64,000 nt of DNA. Source: Gemmatimonadaceae bacterium (GTDB taxonomy: Bacteria > Gemmatimonadota > Gemmatimonadetes > Gemmatimonadales > Gemmatimonadaceae). Shown in pieces: positions 26,601 to 33,520 of the stretch. Location of the stretch: positions 1 through 64,000 of the forward strand of contig DATLUQ010000011.1 of the NCBI GenBank assembly GCA_035533015.1, in the 5' to 3' direction. A program made the position numbers and the translations under genes. A model generated the notes under the pieces. It was not told where the DNA came from and ran no database searches. It saw only the letters and a program-made list of their open reading frames with translations. Position 1 is the first letter of the stretch. Every line of letters starts with the position of its first letter.

Positions 26601-26953
26601 GCCGCCGCGCGGCGGCCGAACGCGCCGGTGTCGGCCACTTCGATGGCGCCGCGCAGTGCGCCCGCGCGCAACGACCGCTCGCGCTCGATGGCGGCGGCGA
26701 TCTGGGCGCGCGATGTGCGCTGGTGCAGGCGGCGGCGCGTGCGGAAGGCCACGGCGCCCACGCCGGTCACCAGCAGCGCCCACACGATCAGCGGCAGGGC
26801 GCGTGGCAGGGCCAGCCAGCGGGCGTGGCCGAGCAGGAGCACCGCGGCCGAGGCCAGCCCGCAGCACAGGGCCACGCCGAGCGCGGCGCCGGCCGCCAGT
26901 TCGAGCCGGCGGGCGCCAGCGCGCTCCCGCTCCACCAACTCGACGATCGTCAC
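23648..26953 (-). CDS. DUF4175-like membrane protein with long Gln/Ala coiled coil (1101 aa)
   Basis: Two N-terminal transmembrane helices (about residues 18-42 and 48-70) and a third near 150-170 precede an extracytoplasmic Ig/beta-rich part (about 190-470). A very long helical region follows (about 490-1060), dominated by Ala, Gln, Asp and Arg with heptad character. This matches the overall plan of DUF4175 proteins found beside BatA/DUF4159 genes. No enzymatic motif is seen. It starts at GTG 26953, overlapping DUF4159 by 4 bases. It probably forms an envelope assembly with the TPR protein. Assignment rests on layout and neighbours. Confidence 0.75.
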   Translation of the reverse strand: MTIVELVERERAGARRLELAAGAALGVALCCGLASAAVLLLGHARWLALPRALPLIVWALLVTGVGAVAFRTRRRLHQRTSRAQIAAAIERERSLRAGALRGAIEVADTGAFGRRAAAVLGESLGAHGGALAPVMRGHARRRTLQVGAAAAVTALLLGVVAPLQGDGLMALLRPVSAWRGTLLAPLAFEGLPRLVLRGDTVRVTVTAIGRATVDLQDRTTGEGWTTRRLDVSPATGLASLVLGPLGGDLSLVVTDGRAHSDTAVVRVTDRPFVGAITMRAVYPSYLDRPAETLPVGEPVVIPRGTIIEFTGRASTPLVAVGLAGERDSVALHADGRAFSGRLAPPATGRWSWYARGAEAAVQDVPAVLDVTVVPDSAPHVEILAPRADTLVAAFDTVTLQGAAADDHGLSVVELHLWRDGAGDRRTETTQRLAANQGPAWGGDVIIDLAARQLQPGDALHVTLSAVDNSPWAQRATSRELLLKVPSLDERRAIARAAADSAVTAVQRTATAEQSLQERTSEAAREGMNRAVENAPRAAAAAADRARSMSYESAEKAKALAKEQQDLADRVQQLQKAAAQLQAQLAQAGALDSALARQLRDAQQMLKDALTPQLLAEMQKLRSAATQLDARSAQRSLANLAALQKQLRAQLDKSAQMLQRAAFEGAMQTLHDEARDIAGRERTLADSAPRRGATADSAGSSQNDNNPPVGARDLPRELADRSGRLASAIQQLQQKLADQHANAGAKRADDAQTMARASEQSMRQRADARSAADEMQHAAQAMQQARDAQVAEWKNELTQELDRAVQELLQMARQESRLEDQTRSGQAAPERLRGDQSALQQGVEQTQRQLQEQAQKTTLLSGRAQRAVSDAAQTVAQATKSAADPRNAEQTPSTMGAAADALNQAAAALARDRQRANSASSASGFAEMLQQLQDAAKKQGSINSQAQSLLPLPGQGQMSLDAQATARMLANQERRLSQQLDDLSDAAGGDRAAQLAKEARAVADALQNGRVDAATVARQEQLLRHMLDAGRSLQKDERDDTGKRESESAVNPKLFAPQNQEAAGRAGVKYRPPTWDELRGLSADERRAVLEYFKRINGGGNP

Positions 26954-27654
26954 GGGGTGGGCCGGCTGGTCACGGCGTAGACGAACAGATTGACGCCCAT
27001 GCGCAGCGCCGCCTCGTGCAGGGCCGGCGGGTCGTGGTACACGTCGGGGTCCTCCCAGCCGTTGCCGAGATCGCTGGAGAACGAGTAGTACACGGCCAGC
27101 CGGTTGCCGAGAAAGATGCCGAATCCGCGCGCCGGGAGCCCATCGTGGACGTGGATCTTGGGCAGCCCTTTAGGGAAATCGTATACTATGTGGTAGATCG
27201 GGTGCGACAGCGGCACGTCGACCAGCGGCCGGTCGGGGAACACCCGCTTGATCTCGCGCCGGAAGTACGGGTCGAGCCCGTAGTTGTCGTCCACGTGCAG
27301 GAATCCGCCCCGCTCCAGGTATTCGCGCAAGCGCACGATCTCGGCATCGCTGAAGTGGATGTTGCCGTGCCCGGTGACGTGGATGAACGGATAGTCGAAC
27401 AGCTTGTCGTCCATCAGCGTGACGCGGGCCTCGGTGCGGTCCACCTTGAGCGAGGTGCGTTCGCGGATCGCTTCGAGGAGATTGGGCAGACTCGAGGGAT
27501 TGGCGTACCAGTCGCCGCCCCCCTCGTACTGCAGGCGCGCGATGGTGAGCCGCGGCGCCGCGAACGCCGCCGCACGGACCGCGCCTGCCGGGCGCGCGCC
27601 GGCCAGCGGCAGCAGCAGGGCCGCCACCACCGCCGCCCGCCAGGCCCGCCTCAT
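26950..27654 (-). CDS. DUF4159 domain protein, exported (234 aa)
   Basis: A signal peptide (residues 1-25) is followed by the DUF4159 fold. Recognisable blocks are RLQYEGGGDWYANPSSLPNLL, then FPFIHVTGHGNI-type (here YPFIHVTGHGNIHFSD), LREYLERGGFLHVDDNYG, LSHPIYHIVYDFPKGLP, and GRLAVYYSFSSDLGNGWED-type (here NRLAVYYSFSSDLGNGWED). The domain belongs to a glutamine-amidotransferase-like superfamily, but the active-site Cys is absent, so a binding role is likelier. It is fused by 4-base overlaps to rsmI upstream and the DUF4175-like gene downstream. Confidence 0.88.
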   Translation of the reverse strand: MRRAWRAAVVAALLLPLAGARPAGAVRAAAFAAPRLTIARLQYEGGGDWYANPSSLPNLLEAIRERTSLKVDRTEARVTLMDDKLFDYPFIHVTGHGNIHFSDAEIVRLREYLERGGFLHVDDNYGLDPYFRREIKRVFPDRPLVDVPLSHPIYHIVYDFPKGLPKIHVHDGLPARGFGIFLGNRLAVYYSFSSDLGNGWEDPDVYHDPPALHEAALRMGVNLFVYAVTSRPTP

Positions 27655-28511
27655 TCGGCGTCCTGTGCCATGCGGTAGGCGAGGTTGCGCGGCGCGTCGA
27701 GTTCCCGGGTCAGCTCGGCGGCGGTGTCGCGCACCGAGTAGCCCTGGGCGCGCAGCTCGCGCGCGCGTTCCCGCAACGCCGCCTCATCCAGCACGGGCGC
27801 GGGCGCTCCGGCCACGACGATCACGACTTCCCCCTTGGGCGGCGTCTCCGAATAGTACGCCGCCAACTCGGCCAGCGTTCCCCGCCGCACCTCCTCGTGC
27901 AACTTGGTCAGTTCGCGCCCCACCGCCGCCAGCCGCGCCGGTCCGGCCCGATCGGCCAGCGCCGTGAGTGTGTCGAACACGCGGGCGGGCGCCTCGTACA
28001 GCACCACCGTGAACGGCGACTGCACCATCTCGACCAGCCGCCGGGCGCGGTCGGCGCCCCCGCGCGGCAGGAACCCGAAGAACGTGAACGGCTCCGCGGG
28101 AAATCCGGCGACGACAAGCGCCGCGAGCAGTGCCGACGCCCCGGGAACCGGGACCACCGCGATTCCCGCGTCGATGGCCGCGCGCACCAGCCGCGCCCCA
28201 GGATCGGACACGAGCGGCGTGCCGGCGTCCGTTACAAGCGCCACGTCGTCGCCGCGCTGCAGCCGCTCGAGTATGCGTGGTGTGAGCTTCGCCTCGTTGT
28301 GCTCGTGGTACGCCTGGGTGGGCGTGGCGATGTCGTACCGATCGAGCAGATGACGGGAGTGGCGCGTGTCCTCGGCCAGCACGAGCGCCACCGCGCGCAG
28401 CGTCTCCACCCCCCGAAACGAAAAATCCCCCATGTTCCCGATGGGGGTACTCACCACGAACAGGCGCCCGGGCACCACGACCGCCCCGCCCCCGCCGTCG
28501 GCGGGAGTCAC
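27651..28511 (-). CDS. rsmI: 16S rRNA (cytidine-1402-2'-O)-methyltransferase RsmI
   Basis: Tetrapyrrole-methylase-fold enzyme that 2'-O-methylates C1402 in the decoding centre of 16S rRNA using SAM. Signatures are LFVVSTPIGNMGDFSFR, LAEDTRHSRHLLDRYDI, HEHNEAK, ALVTDAGTPLVSDPG, VPGASALLAAL and FFGFLPR. I use GTG 28511 (286 aa), which overlaps the upstream stop as GTGA. The longer frame to 28649 lies within the upstream gene. It sits within a six-gene overlapping operon. Confidence 0.95.
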   Translation of the reverse strand: MTPADGGGGAVVVPGRLFVVSTPIGNMGDFSFRGVETLRAVALVLAEDTRHSRHLLDRYDIATPTQAYHEHNEAKLTPRILERLQRGDDVALVTDAGTPLVSDPGARLVRAAIDAGIAVVPVPGASALLAALVVAGFPAEPFTFFGFLPRGGADRARRLVEMVQSPFTVVLYEAPARVFDTLTALADRAGPARLAAVGRELTKLHEEVRRGTLAELAAYYSETPPKGEVVIVVAGAPAPVLDEAALRERARELRAQGYSVRDTAAELTRELDAPRNLAYRMAQDAE

Positions 28512-29500
28512 ACCACCTTCCACGGCAGCCGCTCGTACAGGCCGGCCGACTGGAACAGGTGACGCCGGCCCCAGGTGAGGTCGTGGAGGACCGTCTCGGG
28601 TGACGCCGTCTCGTGGTCCGTGGCGACGAAGAGGAATTCCTTGATCCACGCGCCCACGCCGTCGGTGAGCGTCTTGGTGTCCGCCACCACGTCGCCGGCT
28701 GCGCGGCCGTCGAAACCGAAGCCATCGAGCACCGGATGGTCGGGCAGGACGTTCTGGCGCGCCGACTCGGCCAGCGTGGCGGCGTTCTCGCGGCCGCCGG
28801 TGGTGAGGCGGTCGACGAGTGCCGCCACAAGGTCGCGATAGGCGAGCAGGAGCCCTGGCGGCGCCTGCGTGGGCAATGGATCGAGCCCCGCCCAGCGGCG
28901 CAAGCGCGTGCCCTCGGCCTGGCCCTCGCGCGCGAAGAGTTTGGCCACGCGGTCGGCGGGCGTGCCGTGGTGGGTCGTGGACAAAAAGGAGCGCTGCACC
29001 GCGCCGTTGTTGAACACGAGATAGTTCACCGTGTCCTCGGCCACGATCTCCATGAACCCGTCGAACGCCATCGCGTTGAGGTACGGGAAGAGCACCTCGG
29101 GGTCGGTGACGCGCATGCCGGGGGACCAGGGTTCATCGGGGCGCGCCTGCGATTCGAACATGCAGGCGAGCTGCTGTTCGTCGGCTTCATGGAAGCAGAT
29201 GTCGCCGTACTCAGGCTCGGACGGAATGCGTTCGAGTGCCGTGGCGATCCCCACGGCGCGGGATCCGCTCGCGTTCATGATCGTGGCGTTCACCACCTCG
29301 CCGCGCAGGAGGTAGAACACCACGAACTCCTCGGGCAGCCACACGGCGACATAGGCGGCCACGCGCGCCGACCGGTCGCGCTTGGCGTCGGTGAGGAGAT
29401 TGCGGACGTGGATGTACGCGAGCCGCGTGCGTGGCAGGAGGACGCGCACGTACGGGAAGCGGAGAGCGGCTACGGTCGACGGCATCCAGCGGGGGCGCAT
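28508..29500 (-). CDS. Conserved hypothetical protein (330 aa)
   Basis: I start at ATG 29500 (MRPRWMPSTVAALRFPYVRV). The frame is open further but the extra residues look like non-coding translation. No signal peptide or membrane helix is present. The protein is a soluble mixed alpha/beta type with no motif I recognise; distinctive stretches are YVAVWLPEEFVVFYLLRGEV and FDGFMEIVAEDTVNYLVFN. It heads the operon that continues with rsmI, DUF4159, DUF4175, TPR and the GAT-like protein, linked by a GTGA overlap. Function unknown. Confidence 0.75.
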   Translation of the reverse strand: MRPRWMPSTVAALRFPYVRVLLPRTRLAYIHVRNLLTDAKRDRSARVAAYVAVWLPEEFVVFYLLRGEVVNATIMNASGSRAVGIATALERIPSEPEYGDICFHEADEQQLACMFESQARPDEPWSPGMRVTDPEVLFPYLNAMAFDGFMEIVAEDTVNYLVFNNGAVQRSFLSTTHHGTPADRVAKLFAREGQAEGTRLRRWAGLDPLPTQAPPGLLLAYRDLVAALVDRLTTGGRENAATLAESARQNVLPDHPVLDGFGFDGRAAGDVVADTKTLTDGVGAWIKEFLFVATDHETASPETVLHDLTWGRRHLFQSAGLYERLPWKVV

Positions 29501-29529
29501 GGGCGAGAGTACCGAATACACGAACGCCT

Positions 29530-29551
29530 GGAAGGCCGAGACCGGCCTTCC
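29530..29551 (-). terminator. Hairpin between trxA and the downstream operon
   Basis: A perfect 9-bp stem GGAAGGCCG/CGGCCTTCC with a 4-base loop (AGAC), 42 bases past the trxA stop on the minus strand. There is no T-run. It probably ends or attenuates the trxA transcript. Confidence 0.4.
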
Positions 29552-29592
29552 CGGCGAAACATGCGACGCGCCAGCGACCGTGGCAATACGGA

Positions 29593-29919
29593 TCAGGCCG
29601 CGTGCTGCTGGACTTTGGACTCGATGTGCGCGCGCGGCACCGCACCCACGATCTGATCCACCACCTTGCCATCCTTGAAGAACAGGAGCAGGGGAATGGA
29701 ACGCACGTTGAACCGTGTGGCCGTCTTGATGTTGGTGTCCACGTCGAGCTTGGCCACTTTGACCTTTCCGGCGTAAGTGATGGCGATCTGATCCAGCACC
29801 GGCGCTATCATCCGGCACGGTCCGCACCACGTGGCCCAGAAGTCCACGATCGTGAGGCCCGGGTTCTTCTCGACTTCCTGTTCGAAGTTGGTGTCCGTAA
29901 CCGCCGTGGTATTCGACAT
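29593..29919 (-). CDS. trxA: Thioredoxin
   Basis: 108-aa cytoplasmic thioredoxin. The active site WCGPC is at residues 31-35 (FWATWCGPCRMIAP), the buried Asp is near 26 (VDFWA), and the cis-Pro is in VRSIPLLLFF. Length and motifs are canonical. It reduces protein disulphides with electrons from thioredoxin reductase. It is divergent from the epimerase gene at 30001, with an 81-base shared upstream region containing GTTATAGC/GCTATAAC, which could serve as a -10 in either direction. Confidence 0.96.
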   Translation of the reverse strand: MSNTTAVTDTNFEQEVEKNPGLTIVDFWATWCGPCRMIAPVLDQIAITYAGKVKVAKLDVDTNIKTATRFNVRSIPLLLFFKDGKVVDQIVGAVPRAHIESKVQQHAA

Positions 29920-30000
29920 CCCGTTCTCCCCGGCGCGAGCCTGACCGGCCCGGCGCCCATCGTTATGTTATAGCGCCCAAGCCCAGTTGGAGCGCTCCCC

Positions 30001-30411
30001 ATGTCCGCATCTCCGCCGCGCGGCACCCGCATCGCCCACATCGGAATCGCCGTGCCCGCGCTGGACGCGATCTTGCCGTTCTACCGAGACGTGCTCGGCA
30101 TGCCCGTCGTGCCGCTCGACGACGCCGACGGGGCCCGCATCGCGGGGCTGGCCGCCGGCGACTCGCTGGTGGAACTGCTCCAGGCCCAGACAACCGATTC
30201 GCCCGTCGCGAAGTTCCTGGCCAAACGCGGCCCCGGCATCCATCACATCTGCTTCGCGGTGGACGACCTCGACGCCACGCTCGCGCGCTGCCGCGCCGCG
30301 GGGCTCCGCCTGTTGGACGCGACCCCGCGCATCGGTGCCGAAGGCAAGCGGATCGCGTTCCTGCATCCGTCCTCCACCGGCGGCGTGTTGATCGAGTTGA
30401 GCGAGCATTGA
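30001..30411 (+). CDS. mce: Methylmalonyl-CoA epimerase (VOC family)
   Basis: 136-aa vicinal-oxygen-chelate fold protein. It begins RIAHIGIAVPALDAILPFYRD (metal-binding His) and continues with GDSLVELLQ (Glu), GPGIHHICFAVDDLDATLAR (second His) and GVLIELSEH (final metal Glu). These match methylmalonyl-CoA epimerases, which interconvert the 2R and 2S epimers in the propionate/methylmalonyl-CoA route. No mutase gene is present in the window, so pathway assignment relies on the family. Confidence 0.9.
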   Translation: MSASPPRGTRIAHIGIAVPALDAILPFYRDVLGMPVVPLDDADGARIAGLAAGDSLVELLQAQTTDSPVAKFLAKRGPGIHHICFAVDDLDATLARCRAAGLRLLDATPRIGAEGKRIAFLHPSSTGGVLIELSEH

Positions 30412-30424
30412 CCCGGCGTCTCGG

Positions 30425-30886
30425 CTACTTCTTGCCGCAGACGTCCTGGAATTCCGGGAAATTGTTCACGGAAAAGACGTAGTAGCGCCCGTTGGACGCC
30501 GGCCCCACCGCGAACTGCCCGGTGTGTCTGATCTTGCCATACGTGATCTCGACCGCGAACACGCGGTCGCGATTCAGCGACGGCGCGTCGCCCAGGACCG
30601 TGTACGTGTCGTGCTTCAGGTAGCAGAGCATGATCAGCTCGCGCTCCTGTAGTATCTTCACGTCCATCTGGTCGCGGGCCGGACCGTTCTTGGTGCCCCA
30701 GATCGCACCCAGCGCCTGGAGATCCTCGGCCTTGACCGCGCCCATGAACTGGTTCACGGCATCGCGCGCCGAGGCCGCCCCGGTCACGTTCCCCCGCTCG
30801 GGAGCGACCGGGCGTGGGCCCGACGCCATCGATCCGCCAGACCGGCATCCCGCTGCGAGCGCCAAGCCGATGATTAACTTCCTCAC
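30425..30886 (-). CDS. Small predicted lipoprotein (153 aa)
   Basis: I use GTG 30886 because it gives a compact signal (RKLIIGLALAAGC) with a good L-A-A-G-C lipobox. An alternative GTG at 30898 adds four residues. The mature part has an SnoaL/nuclear-transport-factor-2-like look: ARDAVNQFMGAVKAEDLQAL, then GAIWGTKNGP, with beta strands to FSVNNFPEFQD. It is tail-to-tail with the epimerase gene and divergent from pdxJ with about 40 bases between. Function unknown. Confidence 0.75.
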   Translation of the reverse strand: MRKLIIGLALAAGCRSGGSMASGPRPVAPERGNVTGAASARDAVNQFMGAVKAEDLQALGAIWGTKNGPARDQMDVKILQERELIMLCYLKHDTYTVLGDAPSLNRDRVFAVEITYGKIRHTGQFAVGPASNGRYYVFSVNNFPEFQDVCGKK

Positions 30887-30926
30887 GCGTGTCTCCACCG
30901 AGGTCTTGTTGCGAACCTAACGGGGC

Positions 30927-31691
30927 ATGACGATGCGAGCAACCGATCGTGCCGGCGACGGGCCGCGATACCAGCGGCTCTACATCAACATCGACCACGT
31001 CGCGACGCTGCGGCAGGCGCGCCGCGGCACGGAGCCCGATCCGTTCTCCGCCGCGCGGGTGTGCGAGGACGCCGGCGCCGACGGCATCACCGCCCACCTG
31101 CGCGAAGACCGCCGCCACATCCAGGACGCCGACATCGAGCGCCTGCGCGCCGGGATCGCGACCGTCTTCAACCTGGAAATGGCATGCACCGACGAGATGC
31201 TGGCCATCGCCGAACGGCTGCGGCCGCACCAGGCGACCCTGGTGCCCGAGAAGCGCGAGGAGATCACGACCGAGGGCGGGCTGGACCTGCACCGCGACGA
31301 GAAGCGCCTGGCCGACGGCATTGCGCGCCTCAACCGGGCCGGCATCCGGTCGAGCCTGTTCATCGACCCCGACGCGGCAGCCGTCCGCCAGTCGCTCGCC
31401 CTGGGGGCGCGCGCCGTGGAGCTGCACACGGGCATGTACGCCAACTATCCCGGCGACCCGGTGCCGCTGGCCTCGCTCGCCGCGGCCGCGGACCTCGGCG
31501 CGTCGCTGGGGCTCGCCGTCCACGCCGGACACGGGCTCACGGTGTCGAACGTGGGACCGGTCGCGGCGCTGCTCCCGGTGGAGGAGCTCAACATCGGCCA
31601 TTCGATCGTGGGCCGAGCCCTGTTCGTGGGGCTCGTCGAAGCGGTACGCGAGATGCGGCGGGCAATGGACGCGGCGCGTCAGCCGTTCTAA
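30927..31691 (+). CDS. pdxJ: Pyridoxine 5'-phosphate synthase
   Basis: TIM-barrel enzyme that condenses 1-deoxy-xylulose 5-phosphate with 3-amino-2-oxopropyl phosphate in the DXP-dependent vitamin B6 pathway. Signatures are YINIDHVATLRQARRG (residues about 13-28), DGITAHLREDRRHI, FNLEMA, LVPEKREEITTEGGLDL, SLFIDPD, ELHTGMYAN, VHAGHGLTVSNV and ELNIGHSIVGRALF. The length of 254 aa is slightly long at the N-terminus. ATG 30927 was chosen. It is followed 32 bases later by the HPt-like gene. Confidence 0.97.
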   Translation: MTMRATDRAGDGPRYQRLYINIDHVATLRQARRGTEPDPFSAARVCEDAGADGITAHLREDRRHIQDADIERLRAGIATVFNLEMACTDEMLAIAERLRPHQATLVPEKREEITTEGGLDLHRDEKRLADGIARLNRAGIRSSLFIDPDAAAVRQSLALGARAVELHTGMYANYPGDPVPLASLAAAADLGASLGLAVHAGHGLTVSNVGPVAALLPVEELNIGHSIVGRALFVGLVEAVREMRRAMDAARQPF

Positions 31692-31723
31692 CTTCGAATC
31701 GCGGCAAACTCAACGGAGCGGGC

Positions 31724-33517
31724 ATGACGTCGCGGACGGGGTTCATCGACTTTTTCGTGCTGGAAGCGGCGGAGTACATCGACCAACTCGATGGACTGTT
31801 GCAGCAGGCGCCCGCCAGCGCCCCGAACGGTGAGGCGATGCAGCGCGCCGGCCGCGCCCTGCGCGGCGTCGCGACGATGGCCAAGCTGCCCGCGTTCGCC
31901 AACCTGGCCGCGGCCGTGGAGGGCATTGCCCGCGCCACCCGCGACGACGTGATCGAGTGGACGCCGGCGCTGCGCGCTGCCATGACCTCGGCCATCGACG
32001 ACCTCAAGATCCTGCTCCGCGCCGCGCGCAACTGGGGCGACGCCGAGATCGCGCGCGCGGCCGCGCGCACCCGCGAGTTGATCGAATTCGCGCCGGCCCC
32101 GCGCCGGAGCTCGGGCGGGCCGGGGGTGGTCGCGTCGCCCGCCTACCTGATTGGCGAGGCGAACAACATCGCCGCCGGCCTCGAACTGCTCAGCGCACGA
32201 CCGGAGAACCGCGCGGCGGCGGGCGCCGTGCTGGGACGGGTCCGCGCCCTTCGCGGAGTAGCGGGGATCAAGGATCTTCCGCCTCTGGCCGAGGTGACCG
32301 AGGCCGCCGAGGCCGCGGCCCAACCGCTCGAACACGGCGATTCGCGGCTGTCGGTGGAGCGAATGGATCTGCTGCGCGCCGCGGCCGCGGTGCTGCGGCG
32401 CATCGCCGCCGCGATTCGCGACGGCAAGCCCACCAACACCCCCTCGGCGGAGTACGACCAGTACGTGGCCGCCGCGGCGGCGTTCGAGAACAGCGACGAG
32501 GACGGCGCCATCATCGTGCCCGTCCACACGCTCTTCTATGATGACGACGGGTCGACGGTCGTGACGCGGGCCCCCGATCCGCCCACCACGCCCCGCCAGC
32601 GTTTCCGTATGGAAGCGGTGAGTCTCGCCGAACATCTCAGAGCGCTCGTGGCCGTGGCACGCGCCACCGCCGATCCCGAGGCGCGCGAGCGGGTGCGGCG
32701 CGACCTGGGCCGCGGGCTGCGCGCCATTCGCCTGGCGGCCGAGAGCTTCGGCGAACAGCCGGCCGTGCAATTCATCCTCGCGCACGCCGACGCAGCCGAC
32801 GCGGTGGACGAGCAGTCGCTGGCCACCATCGAACGCATCGTGCAGACGATCGCGTATGCCGATGCGCCGGTCTCCTCGTCGGCGCCCACTCCATTTGCAG
32901 GGATGCCGGTGATCCGCCCGACGCCGGCGGCCCCGTCACCCGCCGTGCCCCGTCGGGCCACGCCCGTGAGGCCGGCGACTGCCGTCCCGCCGCGGACCAC
33001 GCCCGTGATGCCGGCGGCTGCCGTTCCGCCACGGACCACGCCCGTGATGCCGGCGCCTGCCGTCCCGCCCCGGACCACGCCCGTGATGCCGGCGGCTGCC
33101 GTCCCGCCGCGGACCACGCCGGTGATGCCGGCGCCTGCCGTCCCGCCGCGGACCACGCCGGTGATGCCGGCCGCTGCCGTCCCGCCCCGGACCACGCCGG
33201 TGATGTCCGCCCCGGCCGTCGCGCCCCGGCTCACGCCGGTGATGCCGATCGACGCGGTGGCCGCCCAGCCCATGCAGCCCGTGTCGTCGCTGGACGAGGG
33301 TATCGCCGCGCTCGATTCGTTCGCCGCCACACCGTTCGCGGAGCCCGCGCCCGTTGGGGACACCGATGTGCCGATCGACGCCTTGGTGTACCGGGGGCGC
33401 GCGGCGGTGGAACGCGCCATTTGGCTCCGCGAGCAGATCCGCCAGTCCGGCAGCGCACCGTCCCCGGAAGTGCTGGGCGAGTTGTTCGAACTGCTCGACC
33501 TCGCCCTTTCGGAGTAA
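31724..33517 (+). CDS. Protein with two His-less HPt-like domains and a Pro-rich tandem repeat (597 aa)
   Basis: The N-terminal helical bundle (about residues 6-120) and a second one (about 138-260) both look like CheA-type HPt domains. They share the core R-A-L-R-G-V-A at 44-50 and 174-180. In functional HPt domains this block reads A-H-T-L-K-G, so the phospho-accepting His is Arg in both copies. A third helical region (about 285-385) precedes a 13-residue Pro/Ala repeat (about 405-508) and a short acidic C-terminal helix pair. It is probably a non-phosphorylatable scaffold. I start at ATG 31724, after pdxJ; the frame is open further upstream inside pdxJ. Confidence 0.75.
   Translation: MTSRTGFIDFFVLEAAEYIDQLDGLLQQAPASAPNGEAMQRAGRALRGVATMAKLPAFANLAAAVEGIARATRDDVIEWTPALRAAMTSAIDDLKILLRAARNWGDAEIARAAARTRELIEFAPAPRRSSGGPGVVASPAYLIGEANNIAAGLELLSARPENRAAAGAVLGRVRALRGVAGIKDLPPLAEVTEAAEAAAQPLEHGDSRLSVERMDLLRAAAAVLRRIAAAIRDGKPTNTPSAEYDQYVAAAAAFENSDEDGAIIVPVHTLFYDDDGSTVVTRAPDPPTTPRQRFRMEAVSLAEHLRALVAVARATADPEARERVRRDLGRGLRAIRLAAESFGEQPAVQFILAHADAADAVDEQSLATIERIVQTIAYADAPVSSSAPTPFAGMPVIRPTPAAPSPAVPRRATPVRPATAVPPRTTPVMPAAAVPPRTTPVMPAPAVPPRTTPVMPAAAVPPRTTPVMPAPAVPPRTTPVMPAAAVPPRTTPVMSAPAVAPRLTPVMPIDAVAAQPMQPVSSLDEGIAALDSFAATPFAEPAPVGDTDVPIDALVYRGRAAVERAIWLREQIRQSGSAPSPEVLGELFELLDLALSE
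32938..33249 (+). repeat. 39-bp in-frame tandem repeat, about 8 copies
   Basis: Units encode A-V-P-P-R-T-T-P-V-M-P-A-(A/P), 13 residues each. The inner copies are nearly identical and alternate Ala/Pro at the last position. The outer copies have diverged (PRRATPVR, APRLTPVM). The period keeps the frame. Identity among central units suggests recent expansion or gene-conversion. Confidence 0.9.
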
Positions 33518-33520
33518 TCG

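Noticed and set aside
32938-33249. Possible CRISPR array
   Set aside because: The repeats are contiguous, in frame and without spacers; it is a coding tandem repeat.
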